Part shown: in pieces, positions 1-8,197 of the stretch
Numbering within the stretch: position 1 is the stretch's first letter
Layout: every line of letters starts with the position of its first letter
Origin: Pyramidobacter porci
GTDB lineage: Bacteria; Synergistota; Synergistia; Synergistales; Dethiosulfovibrionaceae
Assembly: GCF_009695745.1 (NCBI RefSeq)
Contig: NZ_VUNH01000003.1
Span: 124,001-188,000 of the forward strand
Length of the DNA: 64,000 bases
Direction: 5' to 3'
Translations under genes and position numbers: made by a program
The notes under the pieces: model-generated
Databases searched by the model: none
The model's input: the letters and a program-made list of their open reading frames with translations, nothing else
Told to the model about the DNA's origin: nothing

Positions 1-266
1 CGACCCAAGCGCTGGCGAAGGATTTCGAAGTCCTCATCGAGGCGGAGGGCATCGCCGAGCGCGGCACGTTCATCGTCAATCCCGAGGGCAAGATTGTCGC
101 CTACGAGGTCAACTCCGGCAACGTCGGCCGCAACGCCGACGAGCTGCTGCGCAAGCTGCAGGCCTGTCAGTTCGTCGCCGAGCACGGCGACCAGGTCTGC
201 CCGGCCAAATGGAAGCCCGGCGCGGAGACGCTGAAGCCGAGCCTCGACCTCGTCGGAGCGCTCTAA
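1..266 (+). CDS. ahpC: Alkyl hydroperoxide reductase C (2-Cys peroxiredoxin), C-terminal part
   Basis: The 5' part lies outside the window; the reading frame enters at base 3 and ends with TAA at 264-266. The 87 visible residues include a peroxiredoxin thioredoxin-fold strand (RGTFIVNPEGKI) and the C-terminal resolving cysteine in the family signature VCPAKWKPG. AhpC reduces hydrogen peroxide and organic peroxides in the cytosol and is re-reduced by an AhpF-type flavoprotein. The next gene starts on the base after this stop codon and encodes exactly such a reductase, so the two form a peroxide-scavenging operon. Family assignment rests on the resolving-cysteine motif plus context; the peroxidatic cysteine is not visible. 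Confidence 0.9.
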   Translation, partial: TQALAKDFEVLIEAEGIAERGTFIVNPEGKIVAYEVNSGNVGRNADELLRKLQACQFVAEHGDQVCPAKWKPGAETLKPSLDLVGAL

Positions 267-1907
267 GTGAGCGCGGGCGAAAATCTCTACGACGCGATCA
301 TTATCGGCGGCGGTCCGGCAGGACTGACCGCCGCTCTTTATCTGGCGCGGGCGTGCTACCGCGTCCTGGTCGTGGAGAAGGAAAAATTCGGCGGACAGAT
401 CACGATCACGTCCGAAGTGGTCAATTATCCGGGCGTCGAGCGTGCCAGCGGCGCGGAGCTGACGGAAAAGATGCGCCGCCAGGCGGAAAATTTCGGCGCG
501 GAGTTCCTGCTGGCCGAGGTCACGGGCATAGATGCCGGCGGAGAGATCCGCAAAGTCTCGACCAGCCGCGGCGTCTTCGAGTGTTTCGGCCTGCTCGTCG
601 CCACGGGCGCGCATCCGCGCGCGGTCGGATTCGAAGGCGAACTGGATTTCCGCGGGCACGGCGTTGCCCACTGCGCGACCTGCGACGGCGAGTTCTTCAC
701 CGGCAAGCCGGTCTTCGTCGTCGGCGGCGGTTTCGCGGCGGCGGAGGAGAGCGTTTTCCTTACCAAATACGCTTCGCACGTCACCGTGCTGGTCCGCGGC
801 GACGACTTTTCCTGCGCCAAGTCGGCGGCCGACGAGGCGCGGCGGAACGAGAAGATCACCGTGCTCACCAACACTTCGGTGGAAAGCGTCTCGGGCGATT
901 CCGTGCTGCGCCGCTTGGTCTACGTCAACAGCAAGACCGGCGAGCGCACGGTCTTCGAGCCGGAGAACGGCGACACCTTCGGCGTGTTTGTCTTCGCCGG
1001 CTACTCGCCGAGCACGGAACTTTTCAAGGGCATCGTCGAGCTGGACGAGCACGGCTACGTGATCACCGACCGGCAGCAGAAAACTTCGGCGGACGGCGTC
1101 TACGCCGCCGGCGACGTCTGCATCAAAAATCTGCGTCAGGTCGTCACGGCCGTCGGCGACGGAGCTCTGGCGGCGACCGAGCTTGAAAAATACTGCGCGG
1201 GAATGCAGAAGAAGACGGGACTGAAGCCGGAAGTGCCCCACAAGCGGGCGGCCGTGCATCAACCCGTCGATTCCGGCCGCACCGAGAACGCCCCGACGGT
1301 TTCTCCGGACGGCGCGCTCTTCACCGACGACATGGTCCGGCAGCTGAACGACCTGTTCGCCAAGATGGAGTCGCCGCTGATCCTGCGTCTGTCGCTGGAC
1401 GAACGGCCCGTTTCGCGCGAGCTGGAACGTTACATGGACGCGCTGGCGGCCTTGACGGACAAGCTGACCGTGGAAAAATCCGCCGCGGCGGACGACGGCG
1501 CCCCCTGCGTCAGAGTGTGCCGTGCCGACGGGCGCGAGACGGGCGTGGCGTTCCACGGCGTGCCCGGCGGACACGAGTTCACCTCGTTCGTGCTTGGGCT
1601 GTACAACCTCGCCGGTCCCGGACAGCGCATCGACGAGCGAACGAAAACGCAGGCTCAGGCGCTCGATCGCGACGTCCACATGACGATCATGGTCAGCCTG
1701 ACCTGCACGATGTGCCCTGAGCTGGTGACCGCGGCGCAGCGCATCGTCTCGCTGAATCCGCGCGTCTCCGTCGACATCTACGATCTCAACCACTTCCCGG
1801 CGCTGCGCGAGAAGTACAACGTCATGAGCGTTCCCTGCTGCGTCGTCAACGACGGACAGCCGATGTTCGGCAAGAAGACGGTCGAGGAACTGTTGGCGCG
1901 GTTCTGA
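267..1907 (+). CDS. AhpF-like peroxiredoxin reductase: thioredoxin reductase with C-terminal glutaredoxin-like domain
   Basis: A 546-residue flavoprotein with a GTG start directly after the ahpC stop. Residues 1-310 are thioredoxin-reductase-like: FAD motif GGGPAG (14-19), redox-active CATC (136-139), NAD(P)H-binding VVGGGF (151-156). A linker leads to a roughly 200-residue C-terminal region resembling the double thioredoxin fold of AhpF, with a second redox pair CTMC (480-483). In classical AhpF that domain is N-terminal, so the domain order here is swapped. Likely electron path: NAD(P)H to FAD to CATC to CTMC to AhpC. The length is close to that of AhpF (about 520 residues). The preference for NADH or NADPH cannot be told from sequence. 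The gene ends just before a strong hairpin. Confidence 0.85.
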   Translation: MSAGENLYDAIIIGGGPAGLTAALYLARACYRVLVVEKEKFGGQITITSEVVNYPGVERASGAELTEKMRRQAENFGAEFLLAEVTGIDAGGEIRKVSTSRGVFECFGLLVATGAHPRAVGFEGELDFRGHGVAHCATCDGEFFTGKPVFVVGGGFAAAEESVFLTKYASHVTVLVRGDDFSCAKSAADEARRNEKITVLTNTSVESVSGDSVLRRLVYVNSKTGERTVFEPENGDTFGVFVFAGYSPSTELFKGIVELDEHGYVITDRQQKTSADGVYAAGDVCIKNLRQVVTAVGDGALAATELEKYCAGMQKKTGLKPEVPHKRAAVHQPVDSGRTENAPTVSPDGALFTDDMVRQLNDLFAKMESPLILRLSLDERPVSRELERYMDALAALTDKLTVEKSAAADDGAPCVRVCRADGRETGVAFHGVPGGHEFTSFVLGLYNLAGPGQRIDERTKTQAQALDRDVHMTIMVSLTCTMCPELVTAAQRIVSLNPRVSVDIYDLNHFPALREKYNVMSVPCCVVNDGQPMFGKKTVEELLARF

Positions 1908-1928
1908 AAAATCGTACATAAAGTCAAT

Positions 1929-1974
1929 AACGGCCCGGCGGGAGCTGAAATTTTCCAGCTCCCGCCGGGCCGTT
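1929..1974. terminator. Strong hairpin after the ahpC/ahpF-like operon
   Basis: A perfect 19-bp inverted repeat (1929-1947 with 1956-1974) with an 8-base loop lies 21 bases after the reductase stop. There is only a weak T content after it, so it may act as a terminator or as an mRNA-stabilising structure. Confidence 0.65.
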
Positions 1975-2029
1975 GCCGTTATGGGCTGACCGCGTCGAAA
2001 GGCAGATCGCGAAATAGATCTCGTACTGC

Positions 2030-2177
2030 TTCTTGATAAAAAGCGCTAACATGGTTTGCCGGGCGCTGCGGGTAAGTTCAGTCGCTCAGAACCATCTCGA
2101 CTGCCGCGCAGTCTGCGCAGCTCGCTTTGCGGATCTTACGCGCCTTGCCGCAAGGTTCGATTTTTTGATAAAGAAAC
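2030..2177. repeat. Dispersed fold-back repeat, copy A
   Basis: The core at about 2077-2136 matches 41345-41404 at roughly 85% identity in the same orientation (shared CGCAGTCTGCGCA and CTCGCTTTG). The left arm (2030-2070) matches the right arm of copy B in inverted orientation, including 15 identical bases TTCTTGATAAAAAGC and 16 identical bases TTTGCCGGGCGCTGCG. The unit is non-coding, lies between operons, and together with 1975-2029 (nothing recognised) fills most of the 1908-2398 gap. It is probably a REP/MITE-like element. Confidence 0.7.
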
Positions 2178-2217
2178 CGTATCATGGCATCGCCCGCCGT
2201 CGAAAAAAATGGATCCA

Positions 2218-2246
2218 TTGACACGCTCAGGGAAAATTATTATACT
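2218..2246 (+). promoter_or_regulatory. Near-consensus sigma-70 promoter for the transporter/hydrolase operon
   Basis: -35 TTGACA (2218-2223), 17-base spacer, -10 TATACT (2241-2246). The predicted start near 2253 leaves a leader of about 145 bases before the first gene, in which I see no recognisable regulatory RNA. Confidence 0.85.
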
Positions 2247-2398
2247 CAAGCCGAGGTCTTTTTGGATACATTTATTTTTTGTTTACGACGCCGGATTTTA
2301 GGCGTGTGCGATATTCCTGAGACCGGGAAAGGGGGCGTGTTTTCAAGGTCGGCGGCGGAGGTGCGGCAGAGGCATTCCTTTTGAAAGGAGCGGCTTGA

Positions 2399-2650
2399 AT
2401 GGATATTTTCAGCAATAGTTTTGAAAAAAAATGGGCGCTGATATTCGGTTTTCTGTTTTTTATCATCATGGTCCCGTTCCCGTTCTTTTACGCGACCCGG
2501 TATATCCCCGTGATTTACGGGCTGCCCAGTTTCATCGTGGGCTGGACGGCCCACACGGCGATCACGATGATCCTCATCGTCGTGTTCTATGCGCAGGCCA
2601 TGCGCCGTCCCGAGTATCACGAGTTTGACGAAGAGCGGAAGGGAGAGTAG
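2399..2650 (+). CDS. Small two-helix membrane protein paired with the symporter
   Basis: An 83-residue protein starting at ATG 2399 behind an AAGGAG site. Two hydrophobic segments (about 12-32 and 42-65) separated by a short polar loop, with an acidic/basic C-terminal tail (about 68-83), indicate an inner membrane protein. It lies 6 bases upstream of a sodium:solute symporter. Small two-helix proteins (the DUF997/DUF3311-type families) are commonly encoded just before such symporters and are thought to be accessory subunits. I assign it that role by position and topology; exact family membership is not established. Confidence 0.7.
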   Translation: MDIFSNSFEKKWALIFGFLFFIIMVPFPFFYATRYIPVIYGLPSFIVGWTAHTAITMILIVVFYAQAMRRPEYHEFDEERKGE

Positions 2651-2656
2651 TTCATC

Positions 2657-4132
2657 ATGGACGTAGGGACAATGCTCAAGCCGATCCCGTCGGTCTTTTA
2701 CGGCGTTCTCGCTTTTTATTTCGTGCTGATGGCGGGCATCGGGTATTTTTCGGCGAAAAACACCAACACGCTGAAGGACTTCTTCGTCATGAGCGGCAAG
2801 GCCGGCGCTATCGTCAGCGGCTTCGCCTATTTCGCCACGCAGTACAGCATGAGCACGTTCATGGGCTGCCCGGCGACCTGCTACAAGGTCGGTTTCGCGG
2901 GGCTGTCCATTTCCGTGCCGGGGCTGGTGTTCTCCATGATCATCCCGGTGCTGCTGGTGGGGCGTAAGCTCATCAGGCTCGGGCACACGCAGGGTTTTCT
3001 GACGCTGGCCGACTATCTGGGCGACCGTTTCGAGTCCAACGGTCTGCGCACGTTCCAGGCGCTGCTGATGATCCTCTTCATGATCCCGATGATGGGCGCG
3101 CAGACCATCGGCGCCGGCGTGATCCTGCGCGTTTACACGGGCGCGCCCGAGTGGGTGGGCATCGTGGGCATGGGGATCGTCGTTATCCTTTACTGCATGA
3201 GCGGCGGCATCCGCGGCGCCATGCTGACCGACGTGATCCAGGGCGGCCTGATGCTGGCCACGGCCATCGTCACGTTTGCGGTGTCGCTCGATCTCGGCGG
3301 CGGCTTCGAGGCGATCTCGGCGAAGCTGCTCGAACTCAATCCCGCCTACATGTCCCATCCCGGCGTCGGCGGGGCGTACGGCTGGGCGAACTACGTGTCG
3401 ATGATCGTGCTGTGGAGCTTCTTTTCGATCTCGCAGCCGACGCTGGTGACGAAGTTCTTCGCCATGAAAGACTACAAGGTCATGTTCAAGGCAACGATCC
3501 TCGGCACGCTGGGCATGTGGATCGCCGCGACGCTGATCGAGTGGTCGGGCGTCAACGGCATCGTTTCCATTCCCGGCCTTCAGGGCAAGGACATCGACTT
3601 CATCGTGCCGCTGCTGCTGCAGAAGAGTCTGTCGCCCGTCATTTCCTCGCTGCTGATCACGGGCATCATGGCGGCCGGCATGTCGACGATCGACTCGCTG
3701 CTGATCTCCGCCACGGGCGCGATCACGCGCGACATTTACCAGATGCGCATCAACCCGCGGGCGACCGACGGCCAGATCCTGCGACTGTCGCGCTACGTCA
3801 CGGTGATCATCGGCGTGATCGCCATCTGCTTCGGCGTTTCCCGTCCGGCGACGATCTTCAAGCTGATCCTGTTCGCTTTCGGCGGGCTGGGGATCTGGAC
3901 GGCGCCTGTGCTGCTGGGGCTTTACTGGAAGGGCGCGACCCGCGCGGGCGCGTTCGCCGGCGTGGCGGTGGGCGAGGTCCTCTTCGTGCTGATGACGCTG
4001 AAACATCCCGGCTGGGCCTTCGGTTTCAACCCGCTGATGGTCTGCTGGGCTTACGCGATGATCGTCATGATCGTCGTCAGTCTGGTGACCCGCAGGGCTT
4101 CGGACGAGACGCTGAAGCGCCATTTCGCCTAG
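2657..4132 (+). CDS. Sodium:solute symporter family (SSS) transporter
   Basis: A 491-residue polytopic inner membrane protein with about 13 hydrophobic helices, as expected for the SSS (LeuT-fold) family. Family features include the N-terminal KNTNTLKDFFVMSGKAG segment followed by a conserved YFATQYSMSTFMG helix, the GGIRGAMLTDVIQG segment, and the late AAGMSTIDSLLISATGAITRDIY block, which aligns with the sodium-site helix of PutP/PanF relatives. It should import an organic solute with Na+. The substrate is unknown. The downstream creatininase-like and M28-like hydrolases in the same transcription unit suggest an amide- or peptide-like compound. Confidence 0.88.
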   Translation: MDVGTMLKPIPSVFYGVLAFYFVLMAGIGYFSAKNTNTLKDFFVMSGKAGAIVSGFAYFATQYSMSTFMGCPATCYKVGFAGLSISVPGLVFSMIIPVLLVGRKLIRLGHTQGFLTLADYLGDRFESNGLRTFQALLMILFMIPMMGAQTIGAGVILRVYTGAPEWVGIVGMGIVVILYCMSGGIRGAMLTDVIQGGLMLATAIVTFAVSLDLGGGFEAISAKLLELNPAYMSHPGVGGAYGWANYVSMIVLWSFFSISQPTLVTKFFAMKDYKVMFKATILGTLGMWIAATLIEWSGVNGIVSIPGLQGKDIDFIVPLLLQKSLSPVISSLLITGIMAAGMSTIDSLLISATGAITRDIYQMRINPRATDGQILRLSRYVTVIIGVIAICFGVSRPATIFKLILFAFGGLGIWTAPVLLGLYWKGATRAGAFAGVAVGEVLFVLMTLKHPGWAFGFNPLMVCWAYAMIVMIVVSLVTRRASDETLKRHFA

Positions 4133-4157
4133 GGCTCGTCCAGTCATGACGGAGGTT

Positions 4158-4186
4158 CCCGCCGCGGCCGACCGGCGCGCGGCGGG
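4158..4186. terminator. GC-rich hairpin between symporter and creatininase-like gene
   Basis: A 9-bp stem (4158-4166 with 4178-4186) lies in the 98-base gap, followed only by a loose T-containing tract. It is probably a weak attenuator or RNA-processing hairpin rather than a full stop. Confidence 0.35.
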
Positions 4187-4230
4187 GATCTCTCCTTGCT
4201 TTTGTTCGGGAAGTACGGGAGGAATTGAAA

Positions 4231-5016
4231 ATGTATCTGGCTTCGATGACGTGGTACGAGTTCCGCGAAGCGGCTTCCGACGATCTGCTGGCGTTGGTCC
4301 CGCTGGGAAGCACCGAGCAGCACGGCTCCATCGGCCCGCTGGGAACCGATTTCACGATCCCGGAAGAGATGGCGCGCCGGCTCGAAGCGCGCTCTCCCGA
4401 CCGTCTGGTCGTGCTGCCGGCGATGCCCTACGGCGTGTGTCCCTATCACACGGAGTTCAGCGGCACGATCGACATCGGCACGGCGGCGCTGCAGTCGGTG
4501 ATGACGAGCGTCGCCGAGCATCTGATGAACGCCGGCGTGCGCCGGTTCGCCTTTCTCAACGGACACGGCGGCAACGATCCTGCGCTTGAAGCGGCGTGCC
4601 TGCGGATCTACGAACGCGGCGGGCTGGGGGCGATCCTGGACTGGTGGACGATCGCCCGCGAGCTCGATCCCCGGTGGGGCGGCGGCCACGGCGGCGGTCA
4701 GGAGGCGGCGGTGATGATGGCGCTGCGCCCCGACTGGGTGCGCAAGGAAAAGAACTTCGTCCCCGAGGAGATCCGGTCCCTGACGCCGGAGCTGAAAAGC
4801 ACGTACGGCAACGCCATTACTTTCAGGGGCGCGACGGTGAAGATCATCCGCTCGACGGCGGCGTTCACCAAGACCGGTACCTTCGGCGGCGACGACGACG
4901 GCTGCGCCAAGGCCAATCCCGAATGGGGACGCCAGATTTTCGAAGGCACGGTTCGCTATCTGAGCGATTTCGTGGAGGAGTTTCTGAAAGCTCCTCTGCC
5001 GGCGGCGAAATGCTGA
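4231..5016 (+). CDS. Creatininase-family metal-dependent amidohydrolase
   Basis: A 261-residue cytosolic protein. ATG 4231 is preferred over the in-frame TTG at 4225 because GGGAGG (4217-4222) sits 8 bases upstream of the ATG. Family motifs: GSTEQHG with metal ligands E29 and H31, LGTDF with D40, and the NGHGGND box in the middle. The length matches creatininase/MftE/FAPy-deamidase relatives (about 240-270). Members hydrolyse C-N bonds in small cyclic or linear amides with two metal ions. Which substrate is used here cannot be read from the sequence. It overlaps the next gene by 7 bases, so translation is probably coupled. Confidence 0.88.
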   Translation: MYLASMTWYEFREAASDDLLALVPLGSTEQHGSIGPLGTDFTIPEEMARRLEARSPDRLVVLPAMPYGVCPYHTEFSGTIDIGTAALQSVMTSVAEHLMNAGVRRFAFLNGHGGNDPALEAACLRIYERGGLGAILDWWTIARELDPRWGGGHGGGQEAAVMMALRPDWVRKEKNFVPEEIRSLTPELKSTYGNAITFRGATVKIIRSTAAFTKTGTFGGDDDGCAKANPEWGRQIFEGTVRYLSDFVEEFLKAPLPAAKC

Positions 5017-6647
5017 CGTCCGCGGAACGCGACCTTCTTGGCGCGATCGATCACGGCCGCGTCTGGAAGGACGTCGAAACGATCGCCGCTTTTGACCGCC
5101 GGTCGGGGCGCGAGGGCGAGGCGAAGGCGGCGGACTTTATCGCCGAACGCCTCAACCGCGCCGGCGTGAAATGGACATTGCACCGTTATCCCGTCTGGCT
5201 CAGCGATCCCGTCTCGGCGCGGCTGACCTTGATCGACGCGGACGGAAGCGAGCGCCGCCTGCCGTGCAAGACGTGGAGCTTCTGTGCTTCGACGCGCGAG
5301 CCCGTGCGGGGGACGCCGGTCTTTGTCGAAAAGACGGAACTGCTGCACAATCCGCTCGACCTTCTGGCCGCGCGCGGCGCCCCGCGCGAGCGCGACTTGT
5401 TGGGAAAGATCGTCGTCGCGCGCACCGCGTCGCCGGTCGCGGCCATGGACGCGCAGGACCGCGGCGCGGCGGCGCTGGTCTGCGTCTGGGAACAGGGCGA
5501 CGAAACGCTGATCCACGAGGGCAACGTCAATTTTATCTGGGGACAGCCCGACCCATGGGAAAGTTCGCTTTATCCCGCGCTGCCGGTCGCGGTCATGCCG
5601 CGCGGCGAGGGCGAGGAACTGATTCGCCGCGCCAGAGGCGGAGAGGCGGTTCTCGAACTCGAAACGCGAGTGGAGAGCGGCTGCCGCGATATACCCGTGC
5701 TCGAAGCCGACCTGCCCGGCGAAAGCGAGGAGTATGTGCTGCTGGGCAACCATCTGGATTCGTGGCATTACGGCGCCTGCGACAACGCCACCGGCAACGC
5801 CGTCGCGCTCGCGATGGCCGGACTTTTCGCCGGACGACCGCTGGCGCGGGGAATCAAGATCTGCTGGTGGTCAGGACACTCGAACGGCCGCTACGCCGGC
5901 TCGTCGGCCTTCGCCGCGGACAATTTCGATTCGCTGCAGCGCCGCTGTCTGGCGCTGTGCAACGCCGACATGCCGGGGCTGCGCGGCGCGGACGACTTCG
6001 CGCGCGGCTCTTCGGGGCCGGACCTGCGCGGTCTGTACGCTTCCGTCGTCGCCGACGCGACCGGTCAGATCCTGCGCCCCGGCGGCTTCGTGACGGGCTG
6101 GGACCTGTCGTTCAAGAACATCGGCGTTTCCAGCTGCATGAGCTGGAGCTCGACGCTGCCCGACGGTTCGCCGGACGGCACGGCGAACAGCTTCATGAGC
6201 TGGTGGTGGCATACGGAAGAGGACGTGATGGAACACGTCGATGCCGGCGTCATGAAGCAGGATGCGCGACTTTACGCGCTGGCGCTGAGCCGCCTGGCGT
6301 CGCCCGAAAAATTCCCCTTCAACGTGTCGGCCTTGGCCGCGGTGCTGGAACGGGAGCTGGCCCGCTATGAAGACACGGAAGACCTGCGCGCGCGGCTGCA
6401 AGAACTGCCGCTATCGCGGATAGAACCCCTGCGCGCCACGCGGCTTTTGAACCGCGCGCTGTACGCCTTCAAGGACGCGCAGCAGCAGGATTGGGCTCTG
6501 CCGCTTGATTGGCTGCCGGGACTGTCCCTGGCGCAGAAAGCTTCTCCGCGCGGCGGGCGGGCGAAACTGATGATTCAGGCATTCCGGCGCGGACAGATCA
6601 ACCGTCTCGGCGATCTGGTCTGCGCGCTGGAGAGCCTGGCGTCGTAG
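5010..6647 (+). CDS. M28-like zinc metallohydrolase/aminopeptidase with altered catalytic box
   Basis: A 545-residue protein whose ATG (5010) overlaps the end of the creatininase-like gene. An insert at about 100-230 looks like a protease-associated (PA) domain. Metal-site residues visible are H248 and D250 (HLDSW), D258 (CDNATGN), a later CNADMPG aspartate and a WHTEED histidine. The box that normally reads GEE-x-GLLGS, supplying the catalytic base and a ligand, is SGHSNGRYAGSS here (288 onward), so the Glu-Glu pair is absent. There is no signal peptide, so the protein is cytosolic. It is either a divergent M28 subgroup with other chemistry or inactive as a peptidase. With the symporter and amidohydrolase it suggests stepwise breakdown of an imported amide. 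Confidence 0.75.
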   Translation: MLTSAERDLLGAIDHGRVWKDVETIAAFDRRSGREGEAKAADFIAERLNRAGVKWTLHRYPVWLSDPVSARLTLIDADGSERRLPCKTWSFCASTREPVRGTPVFVEKTELLHNPLDLLAARGAPRERDLLGKIVVARTASPVAAMDAQDRGAAALVCVWEQGDETLIHEGNVNFIWGQPDPWESSLYPALPVAVMPRGEGEELIRRARGGEAVLELETRVESGCRDIPVLEADLPGESEEYVLLGNHLDSWHYGACDNATGNAVALAMAGLFAGRPLARGIKICWWSGHSNGRYAGSSAFAADNFDSLQRRCLALCNADMPGLRGADDFARGSSGPDLRGLYASVVADATGQILRPGGFVTGWDLSFKNIGVSSCMSWSSTLPDGSPDGTANSFMSWWWHTEEDVMEHVDAGVMKQDARLYALALSRLASPEKFPFNVSALAAVLERELARYEDTEDLRARLQELPLSRIEPLRATRLLNRALYAFKDAQQQDWALPLDWLPGLSLAQKASPRGGRAKLMIQAFRRGQINRLGDLVCALESLAS

Positions 6648-6727
6648 TCGTTGAGAGAAGACGGTTTTCAACGAAGAAGCCGAACGATTTTTTTTTCAAT
6701 CGGCGAAGAGAATCAGAGAGACGAAAG

Positions 6728-6784
6728 AGAAGCGCGTTTTCGCGATCGTTTCAACCGCGGAAGCGCGCTTCTTTAGTTTTTTTT
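6728..6784 (+). terminator. Terminator of the symporter/hydrolase operon
   Basis: A 9-bp stem (6728-6736 with 6764-6772) followed by a T-rich run (TTTAGTTTTTTTT). It separates the operon from the oppositely oriented phosphoesterase gene. Confidence 0.6.
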
Positions 6785-6793
6785 GCCGCGAGA

Positions 6794-7918
6794 TCATGGG
6801 GCGGCGCGGAGCGTAAGCAGCGTGATTTCGGCGGGATCCATGAGCCGCAGCGGAAAACCGCTCCAGAGCGACGTGCCGGGGCTGTTGAACAGTTTCATGC
6901 CGCCGACGTCGTACCATCCCTTGACGAAGCCGCCGTTGAACCGGGCGACGAGCCGGTCGAGCCCCGGCATCATGCCGCCGTGCGTGTGCCCCGACACCTG
7001 CAGGGCTACGCCGCGGGCCGCGTTTTCGCGCGCCGCCTCGGGGCGGTGGGCCATGAGGATGACCGGAACGCCGCGAGGCGCGCCGGCCAGCGCTTTGTCC
7101 GGATCGGGCGCGGCGTAGCCCAGGCGCCCTCCCTGCTGGTCGGAAACTCCGGCCAGCACCAGCCGTCCTGCGCCGCGGATCAGCACACGATGCTCGTTTT
7201 CCAGCATCGTGACGCCGAACTCGCGCAGCTGCTTCATCCAGGCGTCGAAGCCCGAATAGTATTCGTGGTTGCCCGACGAGCCGAAAACGCCCAGCGGCGC
7301 TTTCAGCTGCGCCAGCGGCTCCAGATCCGCCCTGCGCTGGCTGACCAGCCCGTCGACGAAATCGCCGGGCATCAGGATCAGGTCGGGCTTGAGCGCCATC
7401 GTTTTGTCGACGATGGCCTGGATCAGAGGGCGGCGGTTCAGCGCGCTGGCATGAAGGTCGACGAGCAGCGCCACCCTGAGCCCCTCGAACTCGGGAGCCA
7501 GCCCGCGGATCGTCACGGGGCGCTCGGCGACGTCCGGCACGCGGATCGCCTCCCACGTGCCGTAAAAGGTCAGCGCCGCGGCGAGGGCGAAGACGAGCAG
7601 CGAGGCCCCCGCGGCGGGAAACGGGCGGTGGACGCAGAGTTTCCACAGCAGCCAGGCCGCGTCCTTGATCAGCAGCAGAAACAGCGCCACGATCAGCAGA
7701 TTGTAAAGCAGCGAGCCCGCGATCATGACCCAGCGCGGCAGATCGGGGGCGAAGAACATGCCGCCGCCCAGCCGCTGGTAGATGGAGTTTTTGAAAGCTC
7801 CCGCCAGCAGCAGCGCCGCGGCGGCCAGCTTGCCCCAGAGAGGGAGCCGCAGCGGCCAGATCATGCTGAACGTTTCGTACAGGAAAATAACGCCCGAAAT
7901 TGCGATGATGATGCGCAC
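6794..7918 (-). CDS. Membrane-anchored metallophosphoesterase
   Basis: A 374-residue protein with a GTG start at 7918 and GGAGG 6 bases upstream. The N-terminal 140 residues contain about four hydrophobic helices. The C-terminal domain (about 145-374) has the calcineurin-like metallophosphatase motifs in order: DLHAS, GDFVDG, GNHEYY, MAHRPE and GHTHGG. This matches the YkuE/YaeI-type family of membrane-linked phosphoesterases, some members of which act on envelope lipids such as UDP-diacylglucosamine, but no specific substrate can be assigned. It is transcribed alone; a plausible promoter (TTGACC at 8014-8009, AT-rich -10 near 7990-7984) lies upstream. Confidence 0.85.
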   Translation of the reverse strand: MRIIIAISGVIFLYETFSMIWPLRLPLWGKLAAAALLLAGAFKNSIYQRLGGGMFFAPDLPRWVMIAGSLLYNLLIVALFLLLIKDAAWLLWKLCVHRPFPAAGASLLVFALAAALTFYGTWEAIRVPDVAERPVTIRGLAPEFEGLRVALLVDLHASALNRRPLIQAIVDKTMALKPDLILMPGDFVDGLVSQRRADLEPLAQLKAPLGVFGSSGNHEYYSGFDAWMKQLREFGVTMLENEHRVLIRGAGRLVLAGVSDQQGGRLGYAAPDPDKALAGAPRGVPVILMAHRPEAARENAARGVALQVSGHTHGGMMPGLDRLVARFNGGFVKGWYDVGGMKLFNSPGTSLWSGFPLRLMDPAEITLLTLRAAP

Positions 7919-8128
7919 AGAGAACCTCCGTCACTTTTGATCGTCTATGGCGGCCGGAACCGGGACGGCCGAAAACCTCGAATAATTTAACACTGGAAGT
8001 CCGCTTCTGGTCAAGTGTCGTTTTTTTATGGGCGTTTTCGAGGCGTTCATGAGCACCATTGTGAGTTGATGGTAAAATCCGGACATTGCCGTAGGACGGC
8101 GATAAATATATTGTTGTTTTCAACGGTC

Positions 8129-8157
8129 TGGACGGAATCGCGTCTTTGCAGTACAAT
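8129..8157 (+). promoter_or_regulatory. Putative promoter for the OmpH-like gene
   Basis: TGGACG (8129-8134), 17-base spacer, TACAAT (8152-8157). It is placed about 40 bases before the start codon. Confidence 0.55.
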
Positions 8158-8197
8158 GACCACGTCAAAACAGACTGAACCAAGGAGGAATTACCAA

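Noticed and set aside
2033-2384. Short open frames in the 1908-2398 gap
   Set aside because: They lie in the fold-back repeat and across the promoter at 2218-2246 and have no ribosome site.
2246-4147. A 633-codon open frame antisense to the symporter gene
   Set aside because: Its product is an Asp/His/Arg-rich, low-complexity sequence typical of the antisense of GC-rich genes; the plus strand has a clear transporter.
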